Shown here in pieces: positions 56,672-64,000 of a stretch of DNA of 64,000 nt (positions within the stretch are counted from its first letter, which is position 1; every line of letters begins with the position of its first letter). Under the pieces are notes generated by a model that was given only the letters and a program-made list of their open reading frames with translations, did no database searches and had not been told where the DNA came from. The translations under genes and the position numbers were made by a program. Source of the stretch: Azolla caroliniana (taxonomy: Eukaryota > Polypodiophyta); assembly GCA_043228905.1 (NCBI GenBank), contig JBHGNT010000007.1, positions 1,736,001 to 1,800,000 of the forward strand. Reading direction: 5' to 3'.

Positions 56672-58640
56672 ATTTTTCTAACACTTCAAAATCAAGAACA
56701 TTGATGACATGTCCCTATACATCCGAATGAGATGCCACATTATGTAGCCAATTGTGAAAGGTTCAGTCTAAGAGACTACATGTTGGTCATATAAATGCAC
56801 CTTTAACCAGATGTATATTACCTCTACAAGTTTGCATTAAGAGATTGGCGCGACGATGACCCTAATTGGTCGTCCATTCTCTCACTACATATTAAGATAT
56901 TGGACCTCCAAAGTGTTAATGTGTGTTCCAATCTATTACTATTTTTGGTCACTCGAACTAGGCCATCAACTACAACCACCCATCCAAATGTCCAAAGGAT
57001 GTATAAATTGATCCTTGGTTTACGAGATATTTCAAATGCATCAAAGCTTTACATTGAAATAAGCCAAAATTATCACACCCAAGAAAGCTTGGGCATGGGC
57101 ACCAAATATCTAAATGAAAGGTGAAACCTATCCTTGATATTGACTTGGACTTGATTATGCTTCCGATGGAGACTAAGACAATCCCATTCCTAACTCCAAA
57201 TCAGCCAATGTTTATTTTTTAACCTTTTTAATTATTTTACAATTTTTATATGCTCCATGTCATCAACATGGGGATGCATTTATTTACAAATAAAGATGGC
57301 GATCACATTATCATATACATATGTATAAGAAAATAATCCAACATTTGGAGTTCACATTATTATAAATTTAAATGCATTTAATTCACCTTGTCATATATAA
57401 TTTCATGTGTTGGGCAAGTATTTTATTTGATTGAGTTGTGTTAAGCATTTATGTTTGTTGATTCTAGCTTATATAGCACAATTGTATGAATTGTTATTCT
57501 AAGATGATGAAAATGATCAACCAAAGCATAGAATGAGAACATTGGAAATGAAACATTTAATATTGTAACCACCTTCATCCTACAACTAAAGTCATCAACT
57601 AATTCATAGTAAAGAGGCATCTCATGACTAACATAACAACTAACCGTTTTCAGTACACTTGAAAACTAAACCTACTCTACCGAAGCCTCCAACTTGGATT
57701 ATAGGCAACATAACTCTCTTGAGAGAACATGATAAAACTTTCAAGAATACATGCATAATTCTGCCTTTAAAACTCACTTAGAACATGTATTAAGTGCAAT
57801 CCTCTTACCATGTAACATAACCTTTTCTTGGGAACTTGTCTAAATAAGTGCAAGCCTACTATGCCATTGACTATAGATGCATAAGTTCTTTTGAGAACTC
57901 AATTACAACACCATAAACTAAAATATTTCTATGTCTCTCTTGAGAATGGACTAAGTGTATTGTCAAAATACCTTGCTATATATAATGCATAAACTCATTT
58001 AGAAGTTACATCATTGTTAAAAAATGCCTCTTATCAAGTGTGTATAATTCACAAGAAACCTAAGCCTTGGACCTCGTAATATTTATATATTGCTAATGCT
58101 CCCTTGGATCCATTTGAACCAAAAGCCCATATACTCATATTGCAATCATTGTCTATATAGAAGCTTTATGGTTTAGCAACTTCTCAAACAATTTGGGTAT
58201 TTTGGTAAATATCCTATAATCAAAACTCAAGTAGAACAAAGTAAAATACAAGCTTAAGTCCTTGGACTATGCACATGGACACGGACATGCACACACATAC
58301 TACATAGTGTAACTCCCTTAGAGTATAGTAAATTGTTAGCCTCAACCTAAACCCTACACATGAATCCTCATTCTACATTTATATCCAACATTGTCAGTTA
58401 TGTTGTAAGTTATGGCGCCAAGTTGCATTCAGACGCTCATTTGTTGCGTTTTTTTTTGTCCCGAGTCTTTCACTCCTATAGTCTATAGATTGATATGTAT
58501 TGTATACATATGCATAACTCATAAAAGAGCTCAATAAAGCCTACGCGTGAACTTTCTTTCTACAAATATATTCATGTTTTCAACATTGTTAATTGTAGGA
58601 CTACTCGCTCATTGTTAGTCTTGCATACCAAAGCCTTTTG
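56672..58640. other. Gap between PP2C and PPR genes
   Basis: AT-rich sequence including the PP2C 3'UTR and the distal PPR promoter. The small frame 56900-57124 has no recognisable domain. Confidence 0.55.
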
Positions 58641-58663
58641 CTTGTGTGTGTCTCTGTTTGTGT

Positions 58664-58790
58664 GTGTGTCTGTATGTAGGCCCTAAACCCTCTTACAATT
58701 GTCTGCTTATGTGTATGTATGTATGTATGTATGTAGGCCCTAAACCCTCTTACAAGTGTCTTCTTATGTGTACATATGTATGTATGAATA
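58664..58790 (+). repeat. Tandem duplication of about 65 bp upstream of the PPR gene
   Basis: Two copies of TATGTAGGCCCTAAACCCTC, then TTACAAKTGTCT and CTTATGTGTA, with TATG repeats between them. Confidence 0.85.
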
Positions 58791-58794
58791 TATG

Positions 58795-58824
58795 TATGTG
58801 GTACTTACAAGAGAGTACCACATA
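58795..58824. promoter_or_regulatory. Perfect 11-bp hairpin upstream of the PPR start
   Basis: TATGTGGTACT and AGTACCACATA enclose an 8-base loop. It lies 110 bases before the ATG, probably in the promoter or leader. Confidence 0.6.
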
Positions 58825-58933
58825 TATACACATACATATATGTAAGTACTTGCAACTTTGAACAGAGTAGCCTCTCCATATGTAACACAGTATCCATTGA
58901 TTCTTCTGTTTCAAGGTCTCCTTTCTCGAAGAA

Positions 58934-60532
58934 ATGGCGAGCGAGTTCATGAGAACATTTACAGGAAGACTGACAACAACCCAATTCTTGAAAACCCTCA
59001 AACTTGAAGGAGATAAGCAAAAAGCTCTGCATTTCTTCATATGGGCATCGAGGCAGAAGTTCTATCGACATGGGTTCGAATCCCACCAAAGGATATTAGA
59101 GCTGTGGGGTCATAAACCACAATTCAAAGACTTCCTTCGTCTTCTCGATCATTCTAGAAACCCTGATTTCCAACTAACAGATGCGAACTTCACCCTTCTC
59201 ATGAAAGGGTATGGCTGGGCAGGTATGCTCGAGTATGCTCTTCAAACTTTCCATAATCTTAGGGTTTGTGGGTCTACCCCTAATGTTATACATTACACTT
59301 GTCTTATTGATACACTTGTTAGATGTAATCAATTGGATATGGCCATGAACTATTTCAATGAAATGGTTGAGAATGGTTGTTTACCTAATGTTTTCACTTA
59401 CAATGCCATCATACATGGACTTTGTGAGGCTAATGATTTGAAGAATGCTTGTAAATTGCTCGATGAAATGAAGTCCAACGATGATGGGTCAATGCCTAAT
59501 GTTCATACTTATAATACATTGATTCATGGGTTGTGTAAACATGGTAGAGAAAAGCAAGCGTTGGCCATGTTTCGAGCAATGCTTGAGAAAGGATGTGACC
59601 CGAATGTGGTCACATATAACACATTGATCCAAGATCTATGCAAACGAGGCCGTGTTCACGAGTCTTATTATCTTCTTGAAGAAATGGCATACAATGGTTG
59701 TTTCCCAAATACTGTGACTTACACTATAATTATTGATGGTTTGTGTAGAGAGGATAAGGCTGGAAAAGCTTATGAGCTTTTAAGGAAAGTTGAGAAAGTT
59801 TGTAGTCCTGATGAAATAACATATGGGTCTTTGCTTAATGGTCTTTGTAAGGCTGGGAAACATGTGGAAACTGCTCGCGTGTTGCAAGAAATGTCCGAGA
59901 AAGGATTTCATCCAAATTTTGTTACCTATAATGGTCTCATTAGCTCGTTCTGTAAAGCGGGAGAATTCGAAGAAGCTTTTAAAATTTGGGATATTGTGAA
60001 GGAAAAAGGGAATATACCATACATATCTACATATAATTCGATCATCAATGGTCTCTGCAAAGCGGGAAAAACCAAGGAAAGTCTCACACTCTTCGAAGAG
60101 ATGAAGAAGTATGGCCGGGCACCTGATGTTGTTACATATACGTCATTAATTGATGGGTTTGCGAGGAAATGTATGTTTCAGGATGCTTTTGATATGTTGA
60201 AAGAAATGGAAAGGGCAGGAATCAAACCTGATGCATTTGCTTATAATGCATTGATCAATGGTTTGTGCAAAGCTGAGAAATTATTAGAAGCACATGCATT
60301 GATGGATCAAATGGTAGAGAAAGGTTGTAAACCTGGGCTTATTACATATAATACATTCATGGATTGTATTTGTCGGGCAGGTAAAGTTGAAAAGATAAAT
60401 TCTTTGTTGGAAGAAATGAAAGCGAATGGTTGTCGGCCTGATATCATCACATATCGTTCTATTTATTTTGGGCTTCGGAAGGCAGGAAAAATGCAAGAGG
60501 CTTCAAAGTTCAAGAAATTAGCTGAAAAATGA
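58934..60532 (+). CDS. P-class pentatricopeptide repeat (PPR) protein, 532 aa, intronless
   Basis: PPR proteins bind organellar RNA one base per repeat and act in processing, stability or translation. Thirteen repeats of about 35 residues run from about residue 82 to the end, almost all of the P type (for example VVTYNTLIQDLCKRGRVHES). The third has a 2-residue insertion (SNDDGSMP) and the last is incomplete. The N-terminus carries QKALHFFIWASRQ, the short helical block found before the repeats in many P-class proteins. I chose the ATG at 58934 because GAAATGG is a good plant context and the upstream sequence has no PPR wording. No E, DYW, SMR or LAGLIDADG-type domain follows, so it is not an editing factor of the usual kind. 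No strong transit peptide is visible, although the first 25 residues are basic and hydroxylated. The target is unknown. Confidence 0.95.
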   Translation: MASEFMRTFTGRLTTTQFLKTLKLEGDKQKALHFFIWASRQKFYRHGFESHQRILELWGHKPQFKDFLRLLDHSRNPDFQLTDANFTLLMKGYGWAGMLEYALQTFHNLRVCGSTPNVIHYTCLIDTLVRCNQLDMAMNYFNEMVENGCLPNVFTYNAIIHGLCEANDLKNACKLLDEMKSNDDGSMPNVHTYNTLIHGLCKHGREKQALAMFRAMLEKGCDPNVVTYNTLIQDLCKRGRVHESYYLLEEMAYNGCFPNTVTYTIIIDGLCREDKAGKAYELLRKVEKVCSPDEITYGSLLNGLCKAGKHVETARVLQEMSEKGFHPNFVTYNGLISSFCKAGEFEEAFKIWDIVKEKGNIPYISTYNSIINGLCKAGKTKESLTLFEEMKKYGRAPDVVTYTSLIDGFARKCMFQDAFDMLKEMERAGIKPDAFAYNALINGLCKAEKLLEAHALMDQMVEKGCKPGLITYNTFMDCICRAGKVEKINSLLEEMKANGCRPDIITYRSIYFGLRKAGKMQEASKFKKLAEK

Positions 60533-62540
60533 GTTTGAAACAAGGATGTCCACAAAGCCGGATAAATTTTTGTTAGATGAGTGCCTTATTTCGTGGCAAA
60601 TTGTGAGAGTTTTCTTCTGTCCTAGTCTACTTTCCTTTTTGCATGTAAATGCTTCATTGCAAAAAGTTGTATTTTGAGGCTTGGTGTCTTCTCCATTCTA
60701 TGAATATTGGCATCCGTTCATAACTAAACTCAAGTACATCTCCATGCCCACGCTTACCTTGTGTATGCTACTTGTCCACATTCATTGAGCTAGAAGATTT
60801 TTTTCAGCATAACACCACATATCTCTCTCATTCAAGAGTCTGACTAGACATATTCTAATGTATAAAGAGAGAGTGAGCTTTGGCAAAGATATTCCTTATA
60901 TTCTCTTTTGTTGAGATATATAAGGCATCGATGATGTCTTTTTGAATTTGCTCATGAAGTTGATCAGGATAACTTGAAAGCGTTCAATTTATTGACCGAA
61001 TTGATGAGTCCTATTTGCTAAATGCAAGCATCTCACCATAACATTGATGGTTCTAATGTGTTTATTCAATAGAGCTTTATGTTTTGCTTCTTGTTTATCT
61101 AAGATAATGTTGAAGTTTGAAGGAGAAATCAGAACCCAGTCATGGGTGACTTATGATTATCATTGTCACTTGCCCATATCAGATCACAAAAACCTGGTTA
61201 TATGTATTTGTTGAAGGAAGATCCTCCATGCTAATTTTGGGTACCTTTTGGAATGATCTGATAACACAAAACTCAAGGTTAAGAGATGTATCATTGGATG
61301 CATGTAATCAAGGACATTGTCCACAAAATCTTTATTGACAAAAGTAACATCATTGTTTTTTTATTGATACACAGACTTCGCTTTCAATTGTACAACACTT
61401 CAAACATAAAGTTCAATAGCTTATGTTCTTGTATTGCTCTTGAAACATAAGCATTGATTTATTAGACATATAGACCACAACATATGCCACTATTTTCCGT
61501 TTGCCACTTCAATAACTCGTGTGATCTTAAATGCCCGTAGAAATTGTGTGATCAATAGGGCTCAAACCAGCAATCCCTAAAATTTTCCCATTTTCCAATG
61601 TTGTTAAGAAATCTAACTGAAGTAGCTCCAACCAAACATAGTAGTTGATACAAACAAAAGTTTCAAAACCTATTTCAACCTTTGGGTACTAAATAGCTCT
61701 CACTTTAACTTTTGTGCATGTCAATCACCTTAATTAACTACATGCAATCAGCAAAACTTATTTGTCAATAGATGCACCTATTTGTGTCAATCACATAAAT
61801 ACTAGGTGGTTTATCATTAAGTTTCCAAGCATGGTTACAAATGGGGTCAACTGTTTAAAGTAAAAGCTCTTTTGTCATTTGTGATGCTTGAAAGTATCAT
61901 CGTACGTGATGGGCTTATCGATATCATCACAATTTAACTCATTATTGGAATCAATTGGCTCATGTTGCAGATTTCTTGTTTCCAACCCCCTTCACAACAT
62001 CAAATTTGAATGGTTTTTAAGTCTAGAGTTTTGATAACCCACGAAGAACTTGAGGTTAATTTCCCCTTATGTGCTTTATAAGTAGTAAATATCCAATTGA
62101 CCAAGTGTATCCTATAATATCTAAGTAGTAAGTGATTTAGATGACCAAGTATCATCTAAATCACGAAACAATAATCTCTACCATTGAGCACTTTATTGGT
62201 ATTATATGACATGAAACCATCATGCTATAGTTTTGTCATTATGTTTGATTCAATGGACACTAAAATAGTCCAAGACATTTACACGTCATAGAATGCCTAA
62301 AGATTTTACTTGATGGTTTTCATGTGTTTAATATTCCGTTATTCCGTTATTTTGTCCTCCTAGGACTTGTATTTGACATATTATTTATGACATTTGACAT
62401 TTTATTGGACTTCAATTTTAAGATAATGAGTTATGGTGTCGTGATTTGGGAACCTCACATGAGGAAATGTATTAGATGTAAGTTATATGAAAGGTTCAAG
62501 GGTAGAAGAATTATGATGAGGACTTTCGTTGCCAAGGTAG
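60533..62540. other. Gap downstream of the PPR gene
   Basis: The PPR 3'UTR probably ends within the first 200 bases. The rest is AT-rich, without recognised genes or clear repeats. Confidence 0.55.
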
Positions 62541-62544
62541 TGAA

Positions 62545-62602
62545 AGGACATAGCTCGATTGGTAAGAGCTTACCTTTAAAACAATAAGGTCAAGGGTTTA
62601 AA
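62545..62602 (+). repeat. tRNA-like fragment
   Basis: CATAGCTCGATTGGTAAGAGC matches an A box and D arm, and TCAAGGGTTTAAAAC is a weak B box. No proper cloverleaf forms, so it is a decayed tRNA copy or SINE head. Confidence 0.45.
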
Positions 62603-63165
62603 ACAATAAGGTCGAGGGAGAAAAGAGCTCAATTTCAAGGGGTGGAAATTTGTACATGGTGAAAGCACTGTCGAATTTTTACGGGAGCTTAAGAGAGCAA
62701 TCAAAACCACCGATGACAAAAGGCAATGAAGCCATCTCTCACATGTCTCTTCAGGATCTCCTCAAAATTGTGCCTATTCGTATAATGTTTGTACATTGCT
62801 TTCTTATCTATGCGTCGTCAAGCTACTCCACGTAACAAAGCTTAGTCTTAACTTGTATATGAATCAATTTCTTGAGCCTTCGATGTAATTTTTTACTTTT
62901 TGATATTTATATAGAATTAATTCTAGTAAATCTACTCAAGGTATTGCTTCTTAGTATAGACACAGAACATGACGAGTGCATTCGATGCTGCAACAACACA
63001 CAAAAGGGACTCCAGTGCACCGCCCTTTGCTTCCTCTCTAGTCGCAGATCTCACGGTGAACTTCTATCTCTCTACTGTTGCAGAACTTCTACTTAACAAA
63101 GTTTCCCATAATATATATTTCTTACGAAAGAACAAACCGACTCTCTCTTCATTACACTTATTCAA
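62603..63165. other. Gap without a recognisable gene
   Basis: Nothing recognised apart from possible leader sequence of the LINE ORF1 that follows. Confidence 0.5.
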
Positions 63166-64000
63166 CCTCGGTTGCAAGGTGAGTTAGCACAAATAATCGC
63201 CATCAAATTTCTCGGTAAGGGTTGCTATCACATTGAATTTAATAGTGGTAATATGGTGGATAAATTGCTTCTATTGGGTAGTGTTAAGATCAAAGGAATA
63301 TGGATGCAATTTTTAAAATGGTATGTGGGATTCAATTTAGATGACTTAAGAGACACAATTTCTAGGCGATTTGTTTCTCTGTAATGTTCCCGGCCTTACC
63401 CAAAGAGTGGCGACCGGTAATAAATGATATTGCGGCCACAATTGGGCATTTGATAGATGACGATGTAGAAATTGATAGGTTTAATTCAAAAAACCATAAT
63501 ACACCAATAGTGTGATTGTTAGGTCCTAGTAATATGGTTCTTCCCGCATCGATTCGATTGCCGCCATTGAGTGGTGGCAAAGCGCGATTACAAAAGATTA
63601 TATATGTTGGATTGCCGAATCAATGCTTCAAATGTTGGCAAATTGGGCATATGCCAGAATGCACCTCATGTGAATAGCATGGAAAAATATAAAGAAAAGG
63701 GGGCTACAGATGTGGTGGACGAGTGGACTACAGTGAGAAAAGGAAAAGGTCTTCTTGCAAAGAATGTGAACCTTTCTAACAAATGGGTTCCAAAAAGGAA
63801 TAGATTTGGACCCATTGGTAATCTCACACAAACCTTGCCACTGGATGATGTTTTGGTTGAGGAGGTAGATGAATCTTCCATTACAAAACATAAAATTGAT
63901 ATGGATCGAATTATAGATCGTGACCTTTCTAATTCTTCAATGAATATAGGTGTTAATGATTTACTAGACTCCTTGGTAGGTGAGGCACATACCAAGGATA
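63166..64000 (+). pseudogene. LINE ORF1 (gag-like with CCHC knuckle), continues beyond the window
   Basis: The + strand reads GELAQIIAIKFLGKGCYHIE and VKIKGIWMQFLKW, a DUF4283-like start. After a frame change at about 63382 it reads FPALPKEWRPVINDIAATIG, and after a TGA at about 63515 it reads LLGPSNMVLPASIRLPPL. A CCHC knuckle QCFKCWQIGHMPEC lies near 63620-63662, followed by a TAG at 63674-63676. The charged tail then stays open to the window edge. This protein packages LINE RNA in live elements. It differs clearly from the ORF1 at 6557. Confidence 0.72.

Overview
This is nuclear DNA of a land plant, most likely a vascular plant with a large, repeat-rich genome. The evidence is spliced genes with GT-AG introns (a RIN4-type NOI protein and a clade D-like PP2C phosphatase), an intronless P-class PPR gene, eukaryotic tRNA genes with internal Pol III promoters, and several generations of nested plant retroelements in AT-rich sequence. 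I cannot name the species.

Only three protein genes look intact, all on the + strand: RIN4-like at 19112-22461 (four coding exons plus a 5'UTR intron), PP2C at 54861-56671 (four exons) and PPR at 58934-60532. A tRNA-Ser(AGA) and a tRNA-Cys(GCA) lie on opposite strands at 29578-29830. A broken J-domain gene lies on the minus strand at 4478-4866, with a telobox-rich former leader upstream of it.

Layout: 1-2150 holds two LINE remnants (L1-like over RTE-like). 2340-3039 is a fold-back LTR element. 3850-6540 is the J-domain pseudogene and its surroundings. 6540-13035 is a nearly full-length but dead L1-type LINE carrying two LTR insertions. 13876-14225 is a hAT-like MITE. 14226-18770 is AT-rich spacer with microsatellites. 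18770-22620 is the RIN4-like gene. 24396-27520 is a second L1 fragment split by a small LTR element. 27521-33640 holds the two tRNA genes and a triple SINE-like cluster. 34190-48340 is a deep transposon nest. 50399-51353 is a young 5'-truncated L1 copy of the sequence at 1-682. 54210-60532 holds the PP2C and PPR genes. 63170-64000 is the start of another LINE ORF1.

The nest can be dissected from target-site duplications. An RTE-type LINE is interrupted by chromovirus 1 (34816-47963, TSD CTTTG/TTTTG). That element is itself interrupted by a hAT-like MITE, a copia solo LTR, a rearranged LTR element, a second chromovirus (38067-43805) and a small unclassified insertion. Chromovirus 2 has lost gag and protease and carries a strikingly GC/CpG-rich 2.3 kb block instead.

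The most interesting signal is a group of small LTR elements (2340-3039, about 7240-7672, 25013-26210, 36691-37628). Their LTRs carry arrays of alternating GAA/TTC pentamers, that is perfect heat-shock elements, 40-60 bp or so upstream of a TATA box. They also carry an antisense tRNA-like segment near the LTR start. Three of them contain an inverted piece of LTR joined at the same internal position. The pattern suggests a heat-responsive, structurally unusual LTR family.
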